DNA of 52,037 bases from a virus, in IMG/VR virus record IMGVR_UViG_3300036826_000115, positions 1 through 52,037 of that record, one strand, 5' to 3'. A program made the translations under genes and the position numbers. How positions within the stretch are numbered: the first letter of the stretch is position 1; the number at the start of each line of letters is the position of its first letter. Below are positions 33,067 through 39,602 of the stretch, piece after piece. The notes under the pieces were generated by a model. It saw only the letters and a list, made by a program, of their open reading frames with translations, did not search any database and was not told the DNA's origin.

Positions 33067-33552
33067 TCATCGCTCAGCGCCCTTTGTCGCTACCTTGACT
33101 TCGCTAGTCCTCTTGGGAGGACCGGGCGTTGAACGTGGGACTCTCCTTCTCGTTCGCTGTATCTCTGCCAGAAGTGGGTGACGAGCCCATCCTTTCGCCT
33201 TGGCCTCCCTGTTCAGGTACTTGGCGATGCGCCGACCCAGGGCTTGTCCAGAGATCCCTCTGGTTCTCCCAAGTTCGGTCAGCGTCTTGCCTTGTTTCCA
33301 TTCCTCGATTGCCTTCCGCGTGTCCTCTTCCATGTCCACTCTGTAGCCATATATGAGACCAGCCTCGCCAAAGGCTACGACACACGCATTCCCGTAGGTC
33401 CCGAAATAGCGCCGGATCGAATGGACACTCGGCAGCCCGAGCTGTGTGACTCCTTTACACATCAGGTTCCAGGACGGTTTCTCGCCCGTACGCTCCTCAT
33501 ACTCCCGAAGCGCACGGACGATAGTTTCCTCGTTCCAGTGATTGCGTTTCAG
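33067..33552 (-). CDS. DNA-binding-like protein, probable CTG start
   Basis: 161 residues. WNEETIVRALREYEERTGEK, then GLPSVHSIRRYFGTYGNACV (S-x-x-T/S-I-x-R-x-F-G-x-x-x-x-A) is the repeat found in homing-type and phage DNA-binding proteins. A second helix-turn-helix (KTLTELGRTRGISGQALGRR) and a basic tail follow. No ATG, GTG or TTG is present before the first conserved helix. CTG at 33552 overlaps the upstream stop (CTGA), with GGGGAA just before, and is taken as the start. Confidence 0.65.
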   Translation of the reverse strand: MKRNHWNEETIVRALREYEERTGEKPSWNLMCKGVTQLGLPSVHSIRRYFGTYGNACVVAFGEAGLIYGYRVDMEEDTRKAIEEWKQGKTLTELGRTRGISGQALGRRIAKYLNREAKAKGWARHPLLAEIQRTRRRVPRSTPGPPKRTSEVKVATKGAER

Positions 33553-33761
33553 ATGTTCCCCAGAACCCGAAGGATCTCTTGGTACTCGCCGTCGGTCGCC
33601 ACCGAAAAGTAGCGACCGTTCTTGGCGCGCACGACGATGACGGGATAACCTCGCGGTGCGAACCGCTGCGTCACATCCTTGACCTTCGTGTGCTTCTTCA
33701 GGTCTCGGGCAATCACTCCGGCCTCCGCTGGGCTCAGCTTCGGCCTCCGTTCGCTGGTCAC
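33549..33761 (-). CDS. Hypothetical 70-residue protein
   Basis: GTG start at 33761. VTSERRPKLSPAEAGVIARD, then KVKDVTQRFAPRGYPVIVVR and a C-terminal strand-helix. Charged and compact. The ribosome site GGAGAG before the GTG can pair with the TTCTCC between it and the start, so translation may be controlled by structure. Otherwise unknown. Confidence 0.6.
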   Translation of the reverse strand: MTSERRPKLSPAEAGVIARDLKKHTKVKDVTQRFAPRGYPVIVVRAKNGRYFSVATDGEYQEILRVLGNI

Positions 33762-33827
33762 GGAGAACTGCTCTCCACGGAGAACCCGATTTCTCGTCTA
33801 AGAATCTTCTCAGATTTTGAGAAACGA
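33762..33827 (-). promoter_or_regulatory. Leader with repeated TTCTC/GAGAA elements
   Basis: Minus strand. It contains TCTCAAAATCTGAGA-type symmetry (about 33810-33824) and two direct copies of GTTCTCCGTG on the approach to the GTG start. GGAGA...TCTCC can sequester the ribosome site. It is AT-rich in part and may also hold a promoter or operator. Confidence 0.45.
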
Positions 33828-34055
33828 TCAACCAAGCTGACGCTCCCCAACCGGCATCTTCGTGATGGTGGCGATACGGTTGCCCTTCGTGTCCCGGATG
33901 TGGATACGACTCCACTGCGACGACGAGGCCAGGATCAGGTTCGCGTGATCGCGGCCGACCTTGTAGGTGTTCGCCGTGCCGAGCCGGACCTTCAGGTTGT
34001 CCTTAGCCCTAACCCCGACGAGCACCACTCCGCCGTACTTCGCATTTCCCTGCAT
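33828..34055 (-). CDS. Hypothetical 75-residue basic protein
   Basis: MQGNAKYGGVVLVGVRAKDN after AAAAGGAGGGTGA, an excellent site. Beta-rich (IRDTKGNRIATITKMPVGER). First gene behind element B. No family. Confidence 0.7.
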   Translation of the reverse strand: MQGNAKYGGVVLVGVRAKDNLKVRLGTANTYKVGRDHANLILASSSQWSRIHIRDTKGNRIATITKMPVGERQLG

Positions 34056-34115
34056 TCACCCTCCTTTTGCCCGTGATCCGGGCGTGCTGGTGACCCAGGC
34101 GCGGGCCACACTAGA

Positions 34116-34151
34116 AGTGTGCCACCGGACAAGGTCCCGTGTGTCGGCCGA
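34116..34151 (-). promoter_or_regulatory. Conserved early element B (TCGGCCGA type)
   Basis: Minus strand TCGGCCGA (34151-34144), CACACGGGACC, GTC and then CACACT (34121-34116) at the -10 place. Same spacing of 22 bases as elements A and C. Upstream of the gene at 34055. Confidence 0.55.
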
Positions 34152-34189
34152 CCTAGGGCTGAAGTATCCACCCCGCATCGGCCGTATTT

Positions 34190-34417
34190 CTAGGCGGTCG
34201 CCTCGGTAGGGGTATTGCTCACGGCCTCGTCATACACGAGCTTCGCGTGCGCGACTACGCCGTCGTAATCGAGCTCCCAGCCAAGGGACTCGGGTCCCGA
34301 AATCGCGCTGAGATCCTCGTCCAACAACCCGACGAGCCCCGCGATGTGATTGACCGCTTCGCAGAAGGAGAGCTGGTCTTCCTCATCGAGCTTCGTAAGC
34401 GTGATGATCAGATGCAT
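34190..34417 (-). CDS. Hypothetical 75-residue acidic protein
   Basis: MHLIITLTKLDEEDQLSFCE, helical, Glu/Asp-rich, ending VSNTPTEATA. Starts directly after the stop of the next upstream gene, with GAGGTGAGATAG before the ATG. Function unknown. Confidence 0.65.
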   Translation of the reverse strand: MHLIITLTKLDEEDQLSFCEAVNHIAGLVGLLDEDLSAISGPESLGWELDYDGVVAHAKLVYDEAVSNTPTEATA

Positions 34418-34609
34418 CTATCTCACCTCTATGTTGGCGACACCGTACTCCCGGCATCGGGAGCACGCATTCCTATGAACCTTCGACCAGGCGTCCGTCA
34501 ACTCGTCACCGATGCTGGCCTCGACGGTGATCGGATCCTCCAACGACGTGAGGAACCGCTCCACCTCGGGGCAATCGGGATCCAATGGGAGGACAAAACC
34601 AGGGATCAA
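34418..34609 (-). CDS. Hypothetical 63-residue protein
   Basis: MIPGFVLPLDPDCPEVERFL, ending ACSRCREYGVANIEVR. A CxxC near the C terminus plus an earlier Cys and His (VHRNACSRC) may hold zinc. Its leader carries the 17-bp hairpin described next. Confidence 0.6.
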   Translation of the reverse strand: MIPGFVLPLDPDCPEVERFLTSLEDPITVEASIGDELTDAWSKVHRNACSRCREYGVANIEVR

Positions 34610-34633
34610 CGCTTTCCTTCCGGTCGTGAACGT

Positions 34634-34672
34634 CTCTCATCCTCCCAACCCACAGGGGTTGGGAGGTGAGAG
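34634..34672. repeat. Strong 17-bp hairpin in the minus-strand operon
   Basis: CTCTCA-T-CCTCCCAACCC and GGGTTGGGAGG-TGAGAG, with loop ACAG and one bulged base. Spans the gap between the 26-residue gene and the 63-residue gene. It has no T run after it on the minus strand. Likely an RNA element (processing, stability or attenuation). Confidence 0.7.
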
Positions 34673-34697
34673 TTTCATCCCGCGCCGTACAGAGGAC

Positions 34698-34778
34698 CTA
34701 GACGTGCTTCGGCTCCTTGAGGAACCAGACGTAGTGGATGGGGAATGCGCCGTGCGGCGCGACGATGACCACCTTCAT
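34698..34778 (-). CDS. 26-residue peptide
   Basis: ATG overlaps the previous stop (ATGA at 34775-34778). MKVVIVAPHGAFPIHYVWFL, then KEPKHV. The exact coupling and hydrophobic composition support translation, but length makes this uncertain. Confidence 0.4.
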   Translation of the reverse strand: MKVVIVAPHGAFPIHYVWFLKEPKHV

Positions 34779-35065
34779 CGCCGGTCCATCGCTTCCTGGA
34801 CCTCGCGGCTGTGCAGGTCGATCACCGTTACCGCCATCTCGGCCGGTTGGTCCGGCATCGGCTCACGCTTGGCCTCGTACTCCATCGTCGCCTCGTAGCG
34901 ACCGTCCTGAACGCCCGCGTTGTACGCGAGGTCGTGGCCGATGTTGATGAGCCGGACGATGACGCCGTTGTCAGCGTCCCAGCCCTCGGGGAGCGTCTCG
35001 AAGTCGAGCAGCTCCGCCTGGGCCTTCTCGTAGAGCTTGTCCCAGAAGCCTTCTTCGGTGCTCAC
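34775..35065 (-). CDS. Hypothetical 96-residue protein
   Basis: GTG start overlapping the upstream stop (GTGA). VSTEEGFWDKLYEKAQAELL, then LINIGHDLAYNAGVQDGRYE and an acidic end. Helical. A longer frame to 35209 would lie inside the neighbour. Confidence 0.65.
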   Translation of the reverse strand: MSTEEGFWDKLYEKAQAELLDFETLPEGWDADNGVIVRLINIGHDLAYNAGVQDGRYEATMEYEAKREPMPDQPAEMAVTVIDLHSREVQEAMDRR

Positions 35066-35301
35066 GGGAGGATCTCCTGGAGAGCCTTGATGGCCTCCGT
35101 CAGTGTCCCGAAGCGACGTGGCAGCTCGACGATGAGCGCGATGTTCCACTTCTCGTCGTCGTCCCACGACAGGAGATACTGATTCCCCTTCTCGTCTTCG
35201 GTGATCCACGTCTCCTGGCTCAGCCGCCAGAGTTGCTGTCCCTCGACCACCCGGGACTTGTGTTGTCCGGGCTCGATATAGGCGATACCTTCACTCGCCA
35301 T
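35062..35301 (-). CDS. Hypothetical 79-residue protein
   Basis: MASEGIAYIEPGQHKSRVVE after CTAGGAGGTGTGAA. Beta-rich then helical, with ITEDEKGNQYLLSWDDDEKW. Headed by the first AAUCCC hairpin, 25 bases before the ATG. Confidence 0.7.
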   Translation of the reverse strand: MASEGIAYIEPGQHKSRVVEGQQLWRLSQETWITEDEKGNQYLLSWDDDEKWNIALIVELPRRFGTLTEAIKALQEILP

Positions 35302-35326
35302 TTCACACCTCCTAGATGTGCGTGCT

Positions 35327-35344
35327 CCGCTCGGGATTGAGCGG
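35327..35344 (-). ncRNA. AAUCCC-loop leader hairpin 1
   Basis: Minus-sense RNA CCGCUC-AAUCCC-GAGCGG: six base pairs with a six-base loop, 25 bases before the ATG at 35301. A GC hairpin (GGGGAC/GTCCCC) lies just upstream. The loop is shared with three other leaders. Confidence 0.65.
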
Positions 35345-35392
35345 GCGCAGGAGGGGACGGGGAAGTGTCCCCAGCCCGCGTCCGATCAAGTC

Positions 35393-35692
35393 CTAACTCG
35401 GAATGCGTCCCAACGGACGCTTGCTGCGATGGCGGCTATCGTCACGTCCCTGGGCCTCACCGAGGTCCGTGGCCGATAGTATCTGGCCGATGCGCAGCGT
35501 CTGCGTCCCCGCTTCGGGACGCAAGCTGAACTGCAACTCCCGGAGGGCTATCGCCTGTCCGGGGTACTGCGGGAACTTCGACGCACCGAGGTACGTCATC
35601 GTGGCCTCGTAGCGATACCACGATCCGTTCCCGCTCTGGAGCTTGTACTCCAGACGGTAGACGTGATGCGGTTGGAGCGTGATCTTGCTCAC
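35393..35692 (-). CDS. Hypothetical 99-residue protein
   Basis: MSKITLQPHHVYRLEYKLQS, a beta-rich domain (SWYRYEATMTYLGASKFP) and a basic C terminus. Overlaps the upstream gene's stop by four bases. Unknown. Confidence 0.65.
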   Translation of the reverse strand: MSKITLQPHHVYRLEYKLQSGNGSWYRYEATMTYLGASKFPQYPGQAIALRELQFSLRPEAGTQTLRIGQILSATDLGEAQGRDDSRHRSKRPLGRIPS

Positions 35693-36138
35693 TGCAACTT
35701 GCTCCTCAGCCAGTGTTCGCCGATCGCGACAACGTCCATCGCGTCAGTCCTGGCATCTGAGCCCAACTGCTCCGAGGTAGTGGACTCCTTCATGTAGATG
35801 GCCCACTCGTCCTCCTCGCGTATCACCTGGACCCAATACTGACCGGCTCTGCCGATCATGGTCTGAGCCCCGCCCTCGAAGCGGTACTCCCACACGACGG
35901 GGCTCTTCGGCTCCATGAAGTACGCGATATCCTCCACGTACGTCTCGGGGTCGGCCCCGTCCGGGTATGTCCCAAAGTCTCCATTGTCGTGAAGGAAGGC
36001 ACCGTCCATCTTCAACTGTGCCTTGCCGAACGCTTGGACGACCTCGAACTCGACCTCGTCGGGTTCCGGATGGTCTTGCGGGTGGAGTAGATCGTGGCCC
36101 AGACTGCATATCTGAGCCTCGTTCAGTGTTACTTTCAA
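35689..36138 (-). CDS. Hypothetical 149-residue protein, TTG start
   Basis: TTG at 36138 with GGAGGGCCG directly before it. LKVTLNEAQICSLGHDLLHP, then FMEPKSPVVWEYRFEGGAQT and WVQVIREEDEWAIYM: acidic alpha/beta. An ATG-type longer frame upstream would cross element C and was rejected. Confidence 0.7.
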   Translation of the reverse strand: MKVTLNEAQICSLGHDLLHPQDHPEPDEVEFEVVQAFGKAQLKMDGAFLHDNGDFGTYPDGADPETYVEDIAYFMEPKSPVVWEYRFEGGAQTMIGRAGQYWVQVIREEDEWAIYMKESTTSEQLGSDARTDAMDVVAIGEHWLRSKLQ

Positions 36139-36185
36139 CGGCCCTCCTTTGAGCCGACTTGGGGACCTGCGGCCCCCACATGAAC

Positions 36186-36221
36186 AGCGTACCGCGTGAC
36201 GTGGTCGGGTGTTTCGGCCGA
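36186..36221 (-). promoter_or_regulatory. Conserved early element C (TCGGCCGA type)
   Basis: Minus strand TCGGCCGA (36221-36214), AACACCCGACC, GTCACGCGG and -10-like TACGCT (36191-36186). The run GTCA(C/G)GCGG-TACGCT is the same as in element A and nearly the same as CTCACGCGG-TATAAT at 38.95 kb, which makes the -10 assignment credible. Confidence 0.6.
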
Positions 36222-36230
36222 CGCACGCTG

Positions 36231-36536
36231 TCAGCACACAGGATCGTCGGGGAACGCGGCGCAGAAGCGCTCCTTCCCGTTGAGCCTGAGAGCCTTGTCA
36301 CGTAGACGCATCACCTCGCGGACTTTCGCCCAGCTTGATTCCTCATTCGGGTCGTAGTCCGTCTCGGCCTTCTCGGCCTGACGCTTCCACTCCGTCACCT
36401 GCTCCTGCGTCTCACGCTTCTCCTGCGCACGATAGGCGGGATCGGTGTAGGTCGTCGGCTCCGGTTTCTCGGCGGCACCGCAGGCCGGGAGCACGAGGCT
36501 CCCAGCCGCGAGGCTGACGATCAGCCACTTCCGCAT
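36231..36536 (-). CDS. Lipoprotein
   Basis: 101 residues. MRKWLIVSLAAGSLVLPACG is a lipoprotein signal peptide with lipobox L-P-A-C, so C19 would be lipidated and the protein anchored outside the membrane. The rest is helical and charged (EQVTEWKRQAEKAETDYDPN) with a Cys pair at the end (FCAAFPDDPVC). Phage lipoproteins made early often block superinfection, which would be a fair guess. Coupled to the upstream gene by TGATG. Confidence 0.75.
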   Translation of the reverse strand: MRKWLIVSLAAGSLVLPACGAAEKPEPTTYTDPAYRAQEKRETQEQVTEWKRQAEKAETDYDPNEESSWAKVREVMRLRDKALRLNGKERFCAAFPDDPVC

Positions 36537-36871
36537 CAGTACGCCTCGGGGACGTCATCCATGCGGACGGTCCAGCCGCGCTGATTCAGGTAGGCGGCCA
36601 TCCGGTCGTCAGACCAGAGACCGCTCGGCTGCTCCTGCTCGATCTCGGTAGTGATCTTCACCAGCGTCCCGTCCAGGTTGAACTCCAGCGAGTCGGGCTC
36701 GCCGAAGTCGTCGCCGAGGGCGTTCGCCACGACCTCCATCAGCGCGTTCAGCGCGGGCTTGTCGCCCGAGCCGAGCTCCACGTCACCGACGACCTGGCGG
36801 CGGACAACCTGCACGATCCCACTCGGCGGTGGGGTCGCGATCGTCTTCCCGTCGTTCTTCCTAGTTGCCAT
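36536..36871 (-). CDS. Hypothetical 111-residue protein
   Basis: MATRKNDGKTIATPPPSGIV, then LNALMEVVANALGDDFGEPD, beta strands (LEFNLDGTLVKITTEIE). Headed by AAUCCC hairpin 2, ATG after CAAAGGAGAGTCACGC. Unknown function. Confidence 0.7.
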   Translation of the reverse strand: MATRKNDGKTIATPPPSGIVQVVRRQVVGDVELGSGDKPALNALMEVVANALGDDFGEPDSLEFNLDGTLVKITTEIEQEQPSGLWSDDRMAAYLNQRGWTVRMDDVPEAY

Positions 36872-36895
36872 GCGTGACTCTCCTTTGAGTCGCTT

Positions 36896-36915
36896 CCTGC
36901 TCGGGATTGAACAGG
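36896..36915 (-). ncRNA. AAUCCC-loop leader hairpin 2
   Basis: Minus-sense RNA CCUGUUC-AAUCCC-GAGCAGG: seven pairs including a U-G that exists only on this strand's transcript (the other strand would give C-A). 24 bases before the ATG at 36871. A second hairpin (GGGAGTG/CACTCCC) lies just upstream. Confidence 0.65.
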
Positions 36916-36959
36916 CGCATGAGGGAGTGTCGCCACTCCCCCCGCGTCTGTCACCCGAG

Positions 36960-37229
36960 TTACTTCCCGGCCTTCTTCACCTCGATGACCGCTGCGGCTG
37001 GGATGTCGCCTGCGAAGTAGCAGACGTTGTCGTCGATCCATCCGAGCGCCCGGTCGTCGAAGCCGATGGTGTGGAGCGCCTCGCTCAGTTGCAAGCGGAG
37101 CGTCTCCTTGGAGTGGACGAGAGCTCCGGCCAGGAGCGCGTCGTACTTGGTCTTGTCCAGACCCTCGGTCGGACCATCGTGCTCGATCTGCACGACCGCC
37201 TCGATCTTGATCAGTACCTCGAGAGCCAT
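36960..37229 (-). CDS. Hypothetical 89-residue protein
   Basis: Start at 37229 overlapping the upstream stop (TGATG). MALEVLIKIEAVVQIEHDGP, then GWIDDNVCYFAGDIPAAAVI. Mixed alpha/beta. A longer reading to 37388 lies inside the neighbour. Confidence 0.65.
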   Translation of the reverse strand: MALEVLIKIEAVVQIEHDGPTEGLDKTKYDALLAGALVHSKETLRLQLSEALHTIGFDDRALGWIDDNVCYFAGDIPAAAVIEVKKAGK

Positions 37230-37522
37230 CACCAACCCTCCGGACCCATCGTCTGGTAGGCGGCGTCGGCCTCGCGCATGAACGCCTCGGCCCGCTTCTT
37301 CGCCTCGGTGAGACAGCGAGCGCGTCCCGAGTTGTAGACCTCGGGCCACTCGCTGCGCTTCCCGGTCGTCTTGACGGACCAGAACCACGGCTCATCCGGG
37401 TTCTGGTCGGCGTCCAGCGTGGGTGCGACCTCGGCATAGATGCCGTTCAGGTCGGCCTCCCACATGTGAGGGATGTTCCACACGTCCCCCACGTCGTTCC
37501 ATGTGATTCCTCCAGAGTCCAT
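37229..37522 (-). CDS. Hypothetical 97-residue protein
   Basis: ATG at 37522 after GAAAGGAGTCTT. MDSGGITWNDVGDVWNIPHM, WFWSVKTTGKRSEWPEVYNS, then a helix (AKKRAEAFMREADAAY). Tryptophan-rich and compact. Unknown. Confidence 0.7.
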   Translation of the reverse strand: MDSGGITWNDVGDVWNIPHMWEADLNGIYAEVAPTLDADQNPDEPWFWSVKTTGKRSEWPEVYNSGRARCLTEAKKRAEAFMREADAAYQTMGPEGW

Positions 37523-37570
37523 AAGACTCCTTTCTCGTGTGGCGCTCCTTCTCATAGAGCGCTCTCGCAA

Positions 37571-37636
37571 GTGGATGGGCATCCATCACCCATCCACAAG
37601 CGGCAGAGCTCATGGAGAGAAGTCCGCAAATTGCGG
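37571..37636. repeat. Leader with a 9-bp hairpin and a palindrome related to 19.5 kb
   Basis: GTGGATGGG (37571-37579) pairs with CCCATCCAC (37589-37597). CCGCAAATTGCGG at 37624-37636 shares the GCAA-ATT-GCGG core with the perfect inverted repeat at 19512-19538. The whole 190-base gap before the gene at 37522 has no reading frame of note. Confidence 0.5.
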
Positions 37637-37712
37637 ATCACTCGCATAGCATCACGTGCCGACCAGGAGGGAGCGAGGCGTTGCACTCACTCCCTCCCGA
37701 CCGGCGTGTGTC

Positions 37713-38498
37713 CTACTCCTCGCCCTGCTCAGCCTCCGGGGTCTCGGTGGTCTTGGCGACCTGCGCCTCCACCTCGTCCACGATGGCCTGGACGTCGCTG
37801 CCCTCCTTGGCGAGCTCCTCCTTCTCGGCGTCGGTGGGCTCGTCGGTCTGCGCGGCCTCCGCCTCGGCGGCCTTCGCGGCGTCGGCGGCGGCCTTCTCCT
37901 CCGCCTCCTTGGCCTCCTTGGCCTCCTTGGCGGCCTTCTCCTCGGCCGCCTTGGTCTCGGCCTCGGCGATGGCGGCGATGCTCTCCTCGTAGCTCTCGCT
38001 GATGAGGAGCGCGGCGGCCACGACGCCCTTCAGCCACATGTGCGACTTGGGGACGCTGGAGCCGTGGCCCGAGTTGTCCTTCCACTCGTTCCACATGGCG
38101 ATGTAGGTCTCGTCCACGTCCTTGGCCTTCTCGCCGAGGGCGCTCTTGCCCTGCTTGGCGATCTTGGCCAGCATCTCCGCGTCGTACTCGCCGAGCACGT
38201 CGGCGATGAGCGGGTGGCTCATGACGTCCTCCAGGGTCTCCGCGACCTCGCCCGTCTCCGGGTCGGTCTTGAAGAACTCCAGGTACGAGGCCATCTGGCT
38301 GCGCGAGATCTTGTCCTTGCCCAAGACCTTCTCCTTGTGATCCTTCAGGAGCAGGTCCTCGATGGTCGGGATGCCGACCATCTCGGGCGTGGACTGGGTC
38401 GTCGTCTCCTGCGTCTCCGTGCCCTCCGGGACCTCCACCGTGTCGGTGGCGACGGTCTCGTCGGTGCTGCGGAGCACGTTGAGGTTGACGTTGAACAT
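37713..38498 (-). CDS. Early protein related to the one at 39600, Ala/Glu-rich
   Basis: 261 residues from ATG at 38498 after AGGAGGGTCAAC. The middle (about 70-180) holds DKISRSQMASYLEFF, AKQGKSALGEKAKDVDETYI, AMWNEWKDN and VPKSHMWLKGVVAAALLI, each with a counterpart in the protein at 39600-39890. The C-terminal third is an Ala/Glu/Lys coiled coil (EEKAAKEAKEAKEAEEKAAA). High GC in the coil makes long opposite-strand frames that are only shadows. Function unknown; its long structured leader suggests high or regulated expression. Confidence 0.75.
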   Translation of the reverse strand: MFNVNLNVLRSTDETVATDTVEVPEGTETQETTTQSTPEMVGIPTIEDLLLKDHKEKVLGKDKISRSQMASYLEFFKTDPETGEVAETLEDVMSHPLIADVLGEYDAEMLAKIAKQGKSALGEKAKDVDETYIAMWNEWKDNSGHGSSVPKSHMWLKGVVAAALLISESYEESIAAIAEAETKAAEEKAAKEAKEAKEAEEKAAADAAKAAEAEAAQTDEPTDAEKEELAKEGSDVQAIVDEVEAQVAKTTETPEAEQGEE

Positions 38499-38568
38499 GT
38501 TGACCCTCCTATGGGTCTCGTCCCTCGCAAACAGAAAGCCCATCCGGGGCTTCTGTTTTGAGCGAAGC

Positions 38569-38586
38569 GAGCGCGGGATTGCGCTC
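38569..38586 (-). ncRNA. AAUCCC-loop leader hairpin 3
   Basis: Minus-sense RNA GAGCGC-AAUCCC-GCGCUC, six perfect pairs, 70 bases before the ATG at 38498. An additional hairpin (ACAGAAGCCC.../GGGCTTTCTGT at about 38530-38555) lies between it and the ribosome site. Its 5' strand also takes part in a longer 14-bp stem upstream. Confidence 0.65.
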
Positions 38587-38624
38587 CGTAGCGACGCGGA
38601 CTGTTCCACATCGCTACGGAGCGC
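38581..38624 (-). repeat. Perfect 14-bp inverted repeat overlapping hairpin 3
   Basis: GCGCTCCGTAGCGA (38581-38594) and TCGCTACGGAGCGC (38611-38624), 16 bases apart. The arm nearest the gene contains the six bases that form the 5' side of hairpin 3, so both cannot form at once. CCCGAG/CTCGGG (38624-38641) makes a further hairpin next to it. Confidence 0.75.
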
Positions 38625-38677
38625 CCGAGGTCTCCCTCGGGCACCCCAACGAGAACATAGTAGGAATCACGCACGAT

Positions 38678-38815
38678 CTAGGTTCCTCTACACGAGAGCT
38701 CAAGCCTTCGCTCGTTCGGCGGCGCACACTTCCTCCGCTTCCCGTACACGTAGCTCTTCACCGTCGTGTAGCGCGGGATGAATTGCCGACATTCAGGGGT
38801 CTTAGGCGTATCCAC
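38678..38815 (-). CDS. Basic 45-residue protein, start uncertain
   Basis: From GTG at 38815: VDTPKTPECRQFIPRYTTVK, then SYVYGKRRKCAPPNERRLEL. The frame stays open upstream to just behind a good AAAGGAGAG (about 38900), and reads SPEDDGTRRSGS before the GTG. No standard start lies between, so the true start may be non-canonical. Two Cys and many Lys/Arg suggest nucleic acid or metal binding. Confidence 0.4.
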   Translation of the reverse strand: MDTPKTPECRQFIPRYTTVKSYVYGKRRKCAPPNERRLELSCRGT

Positions 38816-38952
38816 GCTGCCCGAGCGCCGGGTCCCGTCATCCTCGGGACTGACTATGTGATGTTGATGTTGATTGCCGGTTGGCGACTCTCCTTTGAGC
38901 CTGTGGCAATGAGGCGTGAGCGCTTGCGACCCAGGGGCCGCCGCGCAGACGA

Positions 38953-38984
38953 ATTATACCGCGTGAGCGCGCATCACACCACAA
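38953..38984 (-). promoter_or_regulatory. Minus-strand promoter with perfect -10
   Basis: CTCACGCGG-TATAAT, with TATAAT at 38958-38953. A -35-like TTGTGG stands 20 bases upstream, longer than usual. The CACGCGG part matches elements A and C. It would transcribe the small basic gene and the gene at 38498. Confidence 0.6.
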
Positions 38985-39094
38985 TTGATGGGTCCACAAC
39001 ATTCGCACAACTCGGTTGTTCAGGTGCTCCTTTCCTGGGTTGACATACGCTGACGTCGGGGCATCGCACGCTCCGGCGTCTGCGTATGGCTGAC

Positions 39095-39421
39095 CTAGAT
39101 GTAGATGGGCTTGGCTCCGTCCGCGATGGCGCGGGCGAGGTCGGGACGGATGGAGTCCAGGCCGTCCCAGGAGAGATCTGCGTACTCCTTGGGGACCTGG
39201 ATGATGGGACGCCGGAGCAGCTTGTCGCACAGCTCCTCGGCGCTGGACGCCTTCGGCTTGATGAGATTCCGCGTGTAGAAGGCCAGATCCTGGTCCTCCT
39301 CACGGATGATCTTCACCAGACGCGCCATCCGCTCGTCCAGCTTCCGCTGGGCGTTGGCGATCGCCACCGTCTCGTAGATATAGGCGTCCCGTCCGGTCTG
39401 GCCGGTCGGGGTGGTGAACAT
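39095..39421 (-). CDS. Hypothetical 108-residue protein
   Basis: ATG after TTAGGAGACTC. MFTTPTGQTGRDAYIYETVA, then helical (NAQRKLDERMARLVKIIREE). The ribosome site overlaps the stop of the frame that follows the 96-residue gene, so the junction is tight. Function unknown. Confidence 0.7.
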   Translation of the reverse strand: MFTTPTGQTGRDAYIYETVAIANAQRKLDERMARLVKIIREEDQDLAFYTRNLIKPKASSAEELCDKLLRRPIIQVPKEYADLSWDGLDSIRPDLARAIADGAKPIYI

Positions 39422-39428
39422 GAGTCTC

Positions 39429-39602
39429 CTAACGGATCCGACGGATCCAGTTGATGTGCAGTCCAGGGCCGATGGGCTCTCGGATGATGATGGTCAGCAT
39501 CTGCTGGTCTTTCTTGGTCGTTGTCGTGGGGTCTTCCCACCCTCGCGCACGCTCTGTGTCGTACGCGGGGGTGAGGGGGGCCGGAGCCCCCCGACCCGAC
39601 TA
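39429..39602 (-). other. Possible amber readthrough extension of the upstream gene
   Basis: After the TAG at 39602-39600 the same frame continues for 56 sense codons to a second TAG at 39431-39429. It reads SGRGAPAPLTPAYDTERARG, WEDPTTTTKKDQQMLTIIIR, then EPIGPGLHINWIRRIR. This looks like protein, has no ATG before codon 35, and ends in the ribosome site of the next gene. A hairpin GGGGGG-CTCCGG-CCCCCC begins seven bases after the stop. Either readthrough, a 23-residue ORF from 39500, or noncoding. Confidence 0.4.

Noticed and set aside
38838-39230. 130-codon minus-strand frame
   Set aside because: Runs through a promoter and through the end of the gene at 39095 in another frame; low-complexity Ser/Arg/His end.
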